Source: PALSA-555 sp963731625
Lineage (GTDB): Bacteria > Actinomycetota > Acidimicrobiia > IMCC26256 > PALSA-555
Reading direction: 5' to 3'
DNA: 64,000 nucleotides
NCBI GenBank assembly: GCA_963731625.1
Contig: CAVSWH010000004.1
Span: forward strand, 682,001-746,000
Both the position numbers and the translations under genes were made by a program. Shown here piece after piece: positions 51,264 to 59,379 of this stretch (positions within the stretch are counted from its first letter, which is position 1; each line of letters begins with the position of its first letter). The notes under the pieces were generated by a model. It was not told where the DNA came from, searched no databases, and was given only the letters and a program-made list of their open reading frames with translations.

Positions 51264-52346
51264 TCAGAGGATGCTCTCGCCCGCCTCGACGCGGGGGCGC
51301 AGCAGCGCGGCGAGTCGCTCCCGGTGGTACGACGCGTCGCCGAAGGACACCTGGTCGAGCTGGGCCCGCTTGAGGAACAGGTGGAGGTCGTGCTCCCACG
51401 TGAACCCGATGCCGCCGTGCACTTGGAGGCCCGACGCCATGACTCGCTTCGAGGCGTCGGAGCACCAGATCTTCGCGGTCGACGCGGCGATCGACGCGTC
51501 CCGGTCGCCGGCACCGAGGCACCAGGCCGCCCAGTAGACGCTCGAGCGCATCCCCTCGACGTCGACGAGCATGTCGGCGCAGCGGTGCTTCACGGCCTGG
51601 AAGCTCCCGATGGGGCGCGCGAACTGGACGCGCTCCTTCGCGTACTCGACGGCCATCTCGAGGACCCGGTCCGCGCCCCCCAGCATCTCGGCGGCGGCGT
51701 ACGTCGCGCCCCGGTCGACGAGCGCGCGGACGGCCGCGGCCTCGCCGAGGCGGACGGCGGGCGTCGCGTCGAAGTGGAGCCAGCCCAGCTCGCGGGTGCG
51801 GTCCATCGCCGGCTCGGCGTTGCGGCGCTCGCCGCCGAGCATGACGAGGAAGAGGCCGGGGCCATCGTCGGCCGTCGCCACGACGACCGCCCGGCTGGCT
51901 GACGGCGCGTACAGGACGGGGTCGGGCCGCCCGTGGAGCGTCCACTGGCTGCCCGTCGGCTCGGCACGCACCGCGTCACCGCGGCGGCTCCACGCGACGC
52001 ACGCCACCTCGCCCTCGAGGAGCGCGGCCACGTCGTCGTCGCGGCCGGCGTCGAGCAGGGCGCCCGCGGCCAGCACCGTGGACGCGAACGGGGCGGGCGC
52101 GGCGTGGCGCCCGATCTGCTCGAGCAGCACGACGAGCTCCACGGTGCCGAGACCGAGGCCGCCGAGCGACGCCGGCACGGCCACGCCGGTCCAGCCCTGC
52201 TCGAGCATGGCGTGCCACAGCACGGGGTCCGACCCGCCGCCCGCGTCGACGACCGCGCGCACCGGGGTGCTCGACGCCAGGTCGTCGAGCACCTCACGAG
52301 CGCCGTCCCGCAGCGCCTCCTGGTCGTCGCTGAGAGCGAAGTCCAA
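51264..52346 (-). CDS. acyl-CoA dehydrogenase, ChsE2-like
   Basis: 360 residues. MDFALSDDQEALRDGAREVL at the start and ASGLQVHGGIGFTWEHDLHLFLKRA at the end identify the short acyl-CoA dehydrogenase type that forms heterotetramers with a second subunit in steroid side-chain breakdown. The FAD-contact middle region is shortened (SRRGDAVRAEP). TTG start supported by TAACGT 7 nt upstream (leaderless). It converges on the ligase gene with a 1-bp gap. Confidence 0.84.
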   Translation of the reverse strand: MDFALSDDQEALRDGAREVLDDLASSTPVRAVVDAGGGSDPVLWHAMLEQGWTGVAVPASLGGLGLGTVELVVLLEQIGRHAAPAPFASTVLAAGALLDAGRDDDVAALLEGEVACVAWSRRGDAVRAEPTGSQWTLHGRPDPVLYAPSASRAVVVATADDGPGLFLVMLGGERRNAEPAMDRTRELGWLHFDATPAVRLGEAAAVRALVDRGATYAAAEMLGGADRVLEMAVEYAKERVQFARPIGSFQAVKHRCADMLVDVEGMRSSVYWAAWCLGAGDRDASIAASTAKIWCSDASKRVMASGLQVHGGIGFTWEHDLHLFLKRAQLDQVSFGDASYHRERLAALLRPRVEAGESIL

Positions 52347-52396
52347 GCGGCGGACGTTATCCCGAGCGGCGACCCTGCGGCCTCACCGCGGGCGTG

Positions 52397-52651
52397 TCAG
52401 GAGGCTCGCGGATCGCGCAGCACGAGCTGGAACTCCCCGCGGAGACGCTGCGCCAGCGCGTTCGTGAGCATCTGCTCGAGGAACTCCGGGGGCAGCACGC
52501 ATTCAAGGCAGTCGACGTCGCTGAGATCGAGCGCGACCTCGACGCGGGCCGTCGCCGGGTCGGTCGCGACGACCGCGAGCCGGGCACCGTCGGCGCGGAC
52601 CAACGTGTCGAGCTCCTGCACCGCCTCGTCGACGGCCTGTGTGTCCATCAT
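52397..52651 (-). CDS. small NifU-like hypothetical protein
   Basis: 84 residues, alpha/beta. The core VEVALDLSDVDCLECVLPPEFLEQMLTNAL has a CxxC and LPP segment, loosely like the NifU C-terminal (Fe-S scaffold) domain, but the match is weak. ATG-ATG start. It is divergent from the UGSC-partner gene by 64 bp and may be regulated with it. Confidence 0.5.
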   Translation of the reverse strand: MMDTQAVDEAVQELDTLVRADGARLAVVATDPATARVEVALDLSDVDCLECVLPPEFLEQMLTNALAQRLRGEFQLVLRDPRAS

Positions 52652-52715
52652 GTGAGCGACGGGACGCCACCGTTCCGGCGGCGCTCACCCGATCGTTAGA
52701 GTCTTCTCGGTCGAT

Positions 52716-53777
52716 ATGTCGATGACAAGCTTCCAGCGAGCCGAGCCGCCAGGCCTGCTCGACCTGTCCGACGCCTCCCCCGAGGCGCTCCTCGAGCTCT
52801 ACGCGTCCCACGGGTGGGGCGACGGGCTCCCGCTCGTGCCCCCGACCCCCGACCGGGTCGACGCCATGCTCGCCGAGACCGACGGTGACCCGGACGAGGT
52901 CCTCGGGGTGCTGCCGCCTCGGTTCGGGAAGGCGACGCGCCACATGGTCGCCATCAACGCCGTGCTGGCCGGCTGCACCCCCGACGTCATGCCCGTGCTC
53001 GTCACCGCCGCCCGCGCGCTGGCGCAGCCCGAGCTCAACCTCCGGGGCGTGAACGCCACCACCCATCCGGTCGCTCCCCTGCTGATCGTGCACGGCGAGA
53101 TGGTCGAGCGGTGCGGCTTCAACGCGGGCATCGGCGCGTTCGGTCCGGGAAACCGTGCGAACGCGACCGTCGGCCGCGCCGTGCGGCTCCTGCTCCTCCA
53201 CGTCGCCGGCGCCCACCCCGGCGACGGCGACGCGGCCCAGCACGGCCAGCCGTCGAAGTACTCGTATTGCGTCGCCGAGAACCTGCCGGCGAGCCCGTGG
53301 GAGGCGTACCCCCGGTCGCGCGGCGTCCACGCGCCGTCGGCCATCACGATCCACTGCGGCGAGAACCCGCACAACGCGCACGACATGGAGAGCGGGCTTC
53401 CCGGCCCGATCCTGGACAAGGTCGCGTCGGCGATGACCTCGCTCGGCCAAAACGACGCGTGCATCGCCTACGGCGAGTACTTCATCCTGCTGGGACCGGA
53501 GCACGCCGCGACCATCGCCGCCGCGGGATGGACGCGGCGCGACGTCTCCACCTATCTGTACGAGCGGGCACGGATGCCAGCCGGCTGGTTCCGACAGCAG
53601 TTCGAGAGCCGGGCCTGGTACCCGTGGATGGACGCCGTCGACGACGCGGCGCTGCTCCCGATGACCGGCCATCCCGACAACATCCGCGTCCTCGTGGTGG
53701 GTGGTCCCGGCAAGCACAGCTGCGTGGTGCCCAGCTGGGGGATGACCGCGTCCGTCACGCTCCCGGTGGAGGGCTGA
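52716..53777 (+). CDS. conserved protein of unknown function, partner of UGSC protein
   Basis: 353 residues, no signal peptide. Notable segments: SHGWGDGLPLVPPTPDRVDAML near residue 30, GVLPPRFGKATRHMVAINAVLAGC, PLLIVHGEMVERCGFNAGIGAFGPGNRANATVGRA, and IHCGENPHNAHD with His/Cys/Asp. Several Cys and His could bind metal or be redox-active. I do not recognise a named function. TAGAGT (52697-52702) is a likely -10. Its TGA overlaps the ATG of the UGSC-type gene (TGATG), so the two proteins are made together and probably act together. Confidence 0.65.
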   Translation: MSMTSFQRAEPPGLLDLSDASPEALLELYASHGWGDGLPLVPPTPDRVDAMLAETDGDPDEVLGVLPPRFGKATRHMVAINAVLAGCTPDVMPVLVTAARALAQPELNLRGVNATTHPVAPLLIVHGEMVERCGFNAGIGAFGPGNRANATVGRAVRLLLLHVAGAHPGDGDAAQHGQPSKYSYCVAENLPASPWEAYPRSRGVHAPSAITIHCGENPHNAHDMESGLPGPILDKVASAMTSLGQNDACIAYGEYFILLGPEHAATIAAAGWTRRDVSTYLYERARMPAGWFRQQFESRAWYPWMDAVDDAALLPMTGHPDNIRVLVVGGPGKHSCVVPSWGMTASVTLPVEG

Positions 53778-54304
53778 TGCAGATCTACGCGCCCGACGGC
53801 GAGCCGGGCCCCGCGCCCGCGACGCTCGCACCGTCTCCGGCGGTGCTGAGCGGCGCGCGGATCGGCGTGCTCGACAACGGGAAGCCGAACGCCGGCCTGC
53901 TGCTCGCGCGCGTCGGCGAGCAGCTCGCGGCCCGCACCGGCGCGGCGCTGGCGCTCGTCACGGAGAAGGGCCCGGGCGCCAACGCGGCCACCCCCTGCAC
54001 CCCGGCGGTCATGGACCGCCTCGTCGCCGACTGCGATGTCGTGCTGACCGGGTCGGCGGACTGCGGCAGCTGCACGTCGTGGAGCGTCCACGACACCATC
54101 CAGCTGGAGCAGCTCGGTCGCCCGACCGTCGTGGCGACGACGACCGACTTCGTCGATCTGACCCGCCGCGTCGCGACCGGCTTCGGGGTGCCCCAGGCCC
54201 GGATCGCCGTGTTCCCGCACCCGCTCGGCGGGACCGACGATCTGACGATTCGAGCGTGGGCCGACGCCGCGCTCGACGAAGTGCTGTCCCTGCTCACGAC
54301 CTGA
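53777..54304 (+). CDS. UGSC family protein, cysteine form
   Basis: 175 residues. The segment TGSADCGSCTSWSVHD holds Cys96-Gly-Ser-Cys99, the UGSC motif with Cys in place of selenocysteine. The family fold resembles glycine/sarcosine/proline reductase B subunits (DNGKPNAG at the N-terminus, FPHPLGGTDD near the end). It may be a redox or reductive enzyme; no reaction is established. Cys74 and Cys86 are additional thiols. Coupled to the preceding gene by TGATG. Confidence 0.75.
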   Translation: MQIYAPDGEPGPAPATLAPSPAVLSGARIGVLDNGKPNAGLLLARVGEQLAARTGAALALVTEKGPGANAATPCTPAVMDRLVADCDVVLTGSADCGSCTSWSVHDTIQLEQLGRPTVVATTTDFVDLTRRVATGFGVPQARIAVFPHPLGGTDDLTIRAWADAALDEVLSLLTT

Positions 54305-54376
54305 CACGCGCGCGCGTCATCGCCCGCGGCCTCGCACCGCCGTCAGGGCGCGGCAGGGCCGCCGCTACGCTGAACG

Positions 54377-54406
54377 CGAGCCCAACCGATCCGAGCCCAA
54401 CCGATC
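54377..54406 (+). repeat. 15-bp tandem direct repeat in the citrate synthase leader
   Basis: CGAGCCCAACCGATC occurs twice in a row. It starts just after the likely -10 TACGCT (54366-54371), so it lies in the 5' leader, immediately before the GAGGAG ribosome site. Possible slippage duplication or protein-binding repeat. Confidence 0.8.
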
Positions 54407-54418
54407 GAGGAGCGCGCC

Positions 54419-55720
54419 GTGACCGACGAGAAGCCCGCGTACCTGCACCACGGCGACACCGAGGTCGAGCTTCCCGTCGTGCGGGGCACCGAGGACGAGC
54501 TCGGCGTCGACATCTCAAAGCTGCGCGCCGAGACCGGCCTCGTCACCCTGGATTACGGCTTCGTGAACACGGGGTCGTGCGAGTCGGCGATCACGTTCAT
54601 CGACGGCGAGCAAGGGATCTTGCGCTACCGCGGCATCCCGATCGAGGCCATGGTGTCCGGGCACTCCCCGTCGTTCCTCGAGACCGCGTACCTCCTCATC
54701 TACGGCGAGCTGCCGACACGCGCCGAGCGGGACGAGTTCAGCCGCTCCATCCGCAAGCACACGCTGCTGCACGAGGACGCGAAGCGCTTCTTCGACGGCT
54801 TCCCGCGCAACGCCCACCCGATGGGGGCGCTGTCGTCGGTGGTGAGCGCACTGTCGACCTTCTACCCGGACAGCTCGAACCCCCACGACCCCGACCAGGT
54901 GCAGCTGGCGATCGTTCGGCTCATCGCCAAGCTGCCCACGATCGCGGCGTACTCCTACAAGAAGTCGATCGGCCAGCCGTTCCTGTACCCGAACAACGAG
55001 CTGGACCTCATCGAGAACTTCCTCACGATGATGTTCGCCGTCCCGTCGGAGCCCTACCAGGTGAGCCCGACGGTGGTGCACGCCCTGAAGATCCTCCTGA
55101 TCCTCCACGCCGACCACGAGCAGAACTGCTCGACGTCGACGGTCCGCCTCGTCGGCTCCAGCGAGGCGAACCTCTTCGCCTCGGTGGCCGCCGGCATCAA
55201 CGCGCTCTGGGGCCCGTTGCACGGCGGCGCCAACCAGGCAGTCATCGAGATGCTCGAGGCCATCCGCGCGAACGGGAACGACGTCGATGCGTTCGTCGCC
55301 CGGGCCAAGGACCCGGACGACCCATTCAAGCTCTCGGGTTTCGGCCACCGCGTCTATCGCAACTACGACCCACGGGCCCGGATCATCAAGGAGCAGGCGC
55401 ACCGGGTCATCGAGGAGCTCGGGCGCATGGACGACCTCCTCGACCTTGCGCTGCGCCTCGAGGACGTGGCGATCTCCGACAGCTACTTCGTGGAGCGCAA
55501 GCTCTACCCGAACGTCGACTTCTACTCGGGCCTCATCTACCGCGCGATGGGCTTCCCGACCCAGATGTTCCCGGTCCTGTTCGCGCTCGGGCGTCTGCCC
55601 GGCTGGATCGCGCACTGGAAAGAGATGATGGAGAGCCCCCGCACGAAGATCGGGCGTCCCCGCCAGATCTACGTGGGCCCGGTCGAGCGGGAGTACGTGC
55701 CGATCGACCAGCGCGGGTGA
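54419..55720 (+). CDS. gltA: citrate synthase
   Basis: 433 residues, type II length. Catalytic His in GPLHGGANQAVIEML, second His in FGHRVYRNYDPRA and Asp in YPNVDFYSGLIYRAMGFP are all present. It condenses acetyl-CoA with oxaloacetate, the entry to the TCA cycle and the sink for acetyl-CoA made by the following catabolic genes. GTG start after GAGGAGCGCGCC. The next gene overlaps by GTGA. Confidence 0.96.
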   Translation: MTDEKPAYLHHGDTEVELPVVRGTEDELGVDISKLRAETGLVTLDYGFVNTGSCESAITFIDGEQGILRYRGIPIEAMVSGHSPSFLETAYLLIYGELPTRAERDEFSRSIRKHTLLHEDAKRFFDGFPRNAHPMGALSSVVSALSTFYPDSSNPHDPDQVQLAIVRLIAKLPTIAAYSYKKSIGQPFLYPNNELDLIENFLTMMFAVPSEPYQVSPTVVHALKILLILHADHEQNCSTSTVRLVGSSEANLFASVAAGINALWGPLHGGANQAVIEMLEAIRANGNDVDAFVARAKDPDDPFKLSGFGHRVYRNYDPRARIIKEQAHRVIEELGRMDDLLDLALRLEDVAISDSYFVERKLYPNVDFYSGLIYRAMGFPTQMFPVLFALGRLPGWIAHWKEMMESPRTKIGRPRQIYVGPVEREYVPIDQRG

Positions 55721-56907
55721 ACCTCGCGCCGACCGGCGACGAGCAGCGCCTCCGCGACGACGTTCGCGCCTGGCTCCGCGAGCACCTGCCGTGGGAGTAC
55801 GGCAAGGGGCTGCCGCCCCGCTTCGACGACCTCGGTGAGGAGGTCGCGTTCCTGCGGACCTGGCAGGGCCAACTCGCCGCCGGGCGCTGGGTCGGCGTCG
55901 CGTGGCCCGAGGACTACGGCGGCCGGGGCGCCGGCCCCGTCGAGCACTTCATCGTCACCGAGGAGCTGGCCCGCGCCCGCGCACCCGAGCTGGTCGGCCG
56001 CATCGGGATCAACCTCGTCGGGCCGACGCTGCTCGCGCACGGGACGCCCGAGCAGCGGGAGCGCTGGCTGAGCCGGGTCCTCCCCGCGGACGAGCTGTGG
56101 TGCCAGCTCTTCAGCGAGCCGGGCGCGGGCAGCGACCTCGCGTCGCTCACGACCCGCGCCACGCCGGTGGAGGGCGGGTGGGTGCTGAACGGCCAGAAGG
56201 TGTGGACGAGCTACGCGCAGTTCGCCGACTGGGGGCTCTGCCTGGCGCGCACGGACCCGGACGTCCCCAAGCAGCGGGGCATCTCCGCGTTCGCGGTCGA
56301 CATGCGCGCCGAAGGCGTCGAGGTGCGGCCGCTGCGCCAGATCACCGACGAGACCGAGTTCAACGAGGTGTTCTTCAGCGACGCGTTCGTGCCGTCCGAG
56401 CGGCTCATCGGCCCGTTGAACGAGGGCTGGCGCGTCGCGAACTCGACGCTGACCCATGAGCGCGGCATCAACCCGCGGCAGCTCGTCATCCACCTCCAGC
56501 TCGTCGACGAGCTGCTTCGCATCGCGCTCGAGCAGGGCGCCTGGAGCGACGACCGCCTGCGCCCGCGGCTCGCCCAGGCCGCCGTCGAGGTGCGGCTGTT
56601 CCAGCTCGCCAACTGGCGGAGCCTGTCCCGGCTCGCGCACGGACGCGAGCTGGGGCCCGAGGGCAGCGCGATGAAGCTCGCGTGGAGCGAGATGAGCAAG
56701 CGGCTCCACGACACGGTGATGGCCGTGCTGGGGGCCGCCGCCCCCCTGTGGCACGGCGCCGCGGACAACCCCGGCGACGGCGCGTGGCAACGCTCGTGGC
56801 TCTACTACCAGGCGTCGTCCATCTGGGCCGGCACCAACGAGATCCAGCGCAACATCGTCGGCGAGCGCGTGCTCGGCCTTCCCCGGGAGCCCGCCCGGCA
56901 CGCCTGA
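55717..56907 (+). CDS. acyl-CoA dehydrogenase
   Basis: 396 residues. WCQLFSEPGAGSDLASLTTRA and GQKVWTSYAQFADWG bind acyl-CoA/FAD; the C-terminus SSIWAGTNEIQRNIVGERVLGLPREP is complete but has Ala where many family members have catalytic Glu. Paralogous to the frameshifted copy at 29744-31013. GTG overlaps the citrate synthase stop (GTGA), an unusual but clear coupling. Confidence 0.88.
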   Translation: MNLAPTGDEQRLRDDVRAWLREHLPWEYGKGLPPRFDDLGEEVAFLRTWQGQLAAGRWVGVAWPEDYGGRGAGPVEHFIVTEELARARAPELVGRIGINLVGPTLLAHGTPEQRERWLSRVLPADELWCQLFSEPGAGSDLASLTTRATPVEGGWVLNGQKVWTSYAQFADWGLCLARTDPDVPKQRGISAFAVDMRAEGVEVRPLRQITDETEFNEVFFSDAFVPSERLIGPLNEGWRVANSTLTHERGINPRQLVIHLQLVDELLRIALEQGAWSDDRLRPRLAQAAVEVRLFQLANWRSLSRLAHGRELGPEGSAMKLAWSEMSKRLHDTVMAVLGAAAPLWHGAADNPGDGAWQRSWLYYQASSIWAGTNEIQRNIVGERVLGLPREPARHA

Positions 56908-56957
56908 CTCGCCGCACGCCGCCCGACCCGCCGGGCGGCCACTGGCATGATGTTCTC

Positions 56958-57776
56958 GTGGACTTCGAGGTGATGCGCTACGCCGTCGACGGCCCGGTCG
57001 CGACGATCACGTTGCACCGGCCCGAAGTGGCGAACGCCCAGAACAGCCAGCTGCTCGACGAGCTCGACGCCGCCCTGGACCGGGCGGACGCCGACGACGA
57101 CGTCCGGGTGGTCGTCCTCGCGGGCGACGGCAAGCACTTCTCCGCCGGGCACGACCTGAAGGAGATCCTGAGCGGCGCGGACGAGTGGGCCCGGATGCGG
57201 GCGACGCCCGAGGGCAAGTGGCGCCACGAGCAGGTCATGTACTTCGACCGCTGCGTCAAGCTGCGCGACTTCCGCAAGCCGACGATCGCGGCCGTGCAGG
57301 GCGCCTGCGCCGCCGCCGGGCTCATGCTCGCGTGCATGTGCGACCTCATCGTCGCGGCCGACAACGCCCGCTTCTCGAACCCGGTCGCCCGGATGACGGG
57401 CGTGGGCGTGGAGCTGCTCGTCGAGCCGTGGGAGCTTGGGCCCCGCAAGGCGAAGGAGTTCCTGCTCTGCGCCGAGACGATCGACGCCGCCGAGGCGGCG
57501 CGGCTCGGTCTCGTGAACCGGGTCGTCCCGACCGCCGAGCTCGCCGACGCGGCCCGGGCGATGGCCGAGCAGGTCGCGCTCGTGCCGCCGGTGACCGCGC
57601 AGGCGATCAAGGAGTCGATCAACCGCATGCTCGACCTGGCCGGCCAGCGCGACTCCTGGCGCTACCACTTCATGATCCACCAGCTCGTGAGCAACACCGC
57701 GACCGCGCTCGCCGCAAGCGACGCCCGCAGCAAGGGCGGCATGGACGCGGTGAAGCGCGAGCAGGCAGGTCGATGA
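56958..57776 (+). CDS. enoyl-CoA hydratase/isomerase family protein
   Basis: 272 residues. Oxyanion segments GKHFSAGHDLKE (58-69) and GACAAAGLMLACMCD. Residues in the second catalytic region (NPVARMTGVGVELLVEP) depart from the usual Glu-containing GxxP pattern, so it may not be a simple crotonase. GTG start; its stop overlaps the CoA-transferase ATG (ATGA). Confidence 0.87.
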   Translation: MDFEVMRYAVDGPVATITLHRPEVANAQNSQLLDELDAALDRADADDDVRVVVLAGDGKHFSAGHDLKEILSGADEWARMRATPEGKWRHEQVMYFDRCVKLRDFRKPTIAAVQGACAAAGLMLACMCDLIVAADNARFSNPVARMTGVGVELLVEPWELGPRKAKEFLLCAETIDAAEAARLGLVNRVVPTAELADAARAMAEQVALVPPVTAQAIKESINRMLDLAGQRDSWRYHFMIHQLVSNTATALAASDARSKGGMDAVKREQAGR

Positions 57777-58975
57777 CGGGACCGCTGGAGGGCCTGCGCG
57801 TCCTCGATCTCGGCACCCGGATCGCCGCGCCCTTCTGTGCGGGTCTGCTCGGCGAGCAGGGCGCCGAGGTGATCAAGATCGAGCAGCCCCGCCGCGGCGA
57901 CTTCATGCGAGAGATCGGGCCGTTCATCGACACCGAGGACGACGGCCCCGGCTACTCGCTCTTCTGGGCGGTCGAGGGCCGGGGGCGGCGCAGCGTCACC
58001 CTCGACCTGCGGGACGCCCGCGGCCAGGACCTGTTTCGCCGGCTCGCCGCGACGGCTGACGTGGTCGTCGAGAATTTCCGGCCGGGGACGCTGGAGGGCT
58101 GGGAGATCGCGCCCGGCGCGCTCGACCCGCGTCTCGTCACCGTGCGGATCAGCAGCTTCGGCCAGGACGGGCCCTACGCACGGCGGCCGGGCCTCGACCG
58201 GGTCGGGATCGGCTACGGCGGGCTGCTCCACCTGACGGGCTACCCCGACCGCCCGCCGGTGCGCGTCGGGGTGACGATCTCCGACTACCTCACCGGGGTG
58301 TTCGCGGCCCACGCCGCGGTGTGCGCGCTCTACGCGCGCGACACGCGCGGCGGCCAGGGCGCGGTGATCGACGCCGCGCTCTACGGGGCGGCGCTCCGGG
58401 TGCTCGAGTGGACGCTGCCGGCCTACGACCGCCTCGGCATCGTCCGGCGCCGCGAGGGCAACCGGCTTGCCAACTCGGCGCCGCTCGACAACTACGCCAC
58501 GGCCGACGGCAAGTACGTGTGCATCGTCGCCGGGTCGGACACCAACTTCGCCCGCCTCTGCAAGGCGATGGACCGCCTCGAGCTCGTCGACGACCTCCGC
58601 TACGCGCGTCTCGCCGACCGCGCGGCGCGCGGCGACGAGATCAACGGCGTCGTCGCGGCGTGGGCCGCCGGCCTCCCCGCCGCCGAGATCGAGGCGCGCT
58701 GCGTGGCCTGTGACGTGCCGGTCGCGACCGCGTACACGGCCGCCGAGATCTTCGCTGACCCGCACTTCGCCGCGCGCGGCGACCTGGTGACCGTCGACGA
58801 CCCCGTCGTCGGCCCGCTGCGCCAGCAGGCGCCGTTCCCCCGCCGGGTCGGCGAGACGACCCCACCCCCGGCGGGGGCGCCGCGCCTCGGCGAGCACACC
58901 CGCGCCGTGCTCGGCGGCGAGCTCGGCGTACCCGACGACGAGCTCGACCGGCTGGCGGCGGACGGGGTCCTGTGA
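57773..58975 (+). CDS. CaiB/BaiF family (class III) CoA-transferase
   Basis: 400 residues. LEGLRVLDLGTRIAAPFCAGLLG at the N-terminus, NFRPGTLEGW (101-110), and catalytic Asp171 in VGVTISDYLTG. It moves CoA between an acyl-CoA and a free acid, activating a substrate without ATP. ATGA and GTGA overlaps on both sides show a tightly coupled operon. Confidence 0.92.
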   Translation: MTGPLEGLRVLDLGTRIAAPFCAGLLGEQGAEVIKIEQPRRGDFMREIGPFIDTEDDGPGYSLFWAVEGRGRRSVTLDLRDARGQDLFRRLAATADVVVENFRPGTLEGWEIAPGALDPRLVTVRISSFGQDGPYARRPGLDRVGIGYGGLLHLTGYPDRPPVRVGVTISDYLTGVFAAHAAVCALYARDTRGGQGAVIDAALYGAALRVLEWTLPAYDRLGIVRRREGNRLANSAPLDNYATADGKYVCIVAGSDTNFARLCKAMDRLELVDDLRYARLADRAARGDEINGVVAAWAAGLPAAEIEARCVACDVPVATAYTAAEIFADPHFAARGDLVTVDDPVVGPLRQQAPFPRRVGETTPPPAGAPRLGEHTRAVLGGELGVPDDELDRLAADGVL

Positions 58976-59379
58976 GCGGGCAGCGCGTCCCCGTGCACGC
59001 CGGGCTCTTCGAGTCGCGCGGCGACGACGTGGTGCTGCTCGCCTCGCGGTGCCGCGCCTGCGGTGGGCTCCAGTTCCCGGCGGCGTCGACGTGCCCGTCG
59101 TGTCGCGGGGACGACGTCGAGACCGTGCGGCTGTCGCCGACCGGGACGCTCTGGGGCTGGACTGTGGTGCACACCGCGCCCCCGGGCTACGAGGGCCCGG
59201 TCCCGTTCGGGTTCGGGGTCGTCGAGCTCCCCGAGGGCCTCCGGGTCATCACCCGCCTCGAGGCGACCGACGTCGACGCGCTGCGCTTCGGGATGCCGGT
59301 CCGGGCCGCGACGGCGGCGCTCCACACCAACGAGGACGGCGACACCGTCGTCACGTACACGTTCGTGCCGGGCCGATGA
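58972..59379 (+). CDS. DUF35 zinc-ribbon/OB-fold protein
   Basis: 135 residues. Zinc ribbon CRACGGLQFPAASTCPSC (Cys27, Cys30, Cys41, Cys44), then an OB-fold ending DTVVTYTFVPGR. DUF35 proteins bind CoA thioesters and complex with SCP2-type thiolases; here the thiolase gene follows directly (ATGA overlap). In steroid degradation such pairs act as hydratase or retro-aldolase units. Confidence 0.92.
   Translation: MSGQRVPVHAGLFESRGDDVVLLASRCRACGGLQFPAASTCPSCRGDDVETVRLSPTGTLWGWTVVHTAPPGYEGPVPFGFGVVELPEGLRVITRLEATDVDALRFGMPVRAATAALHTNEDGDTVVTYTFVPGR

Noticed and set aside
54061..54085. Selenocysteine in the UGSC protein
   Set aside because: The codon at the U position is TGC, not TGA, and no insertion-element hairpin was looked for or needed.
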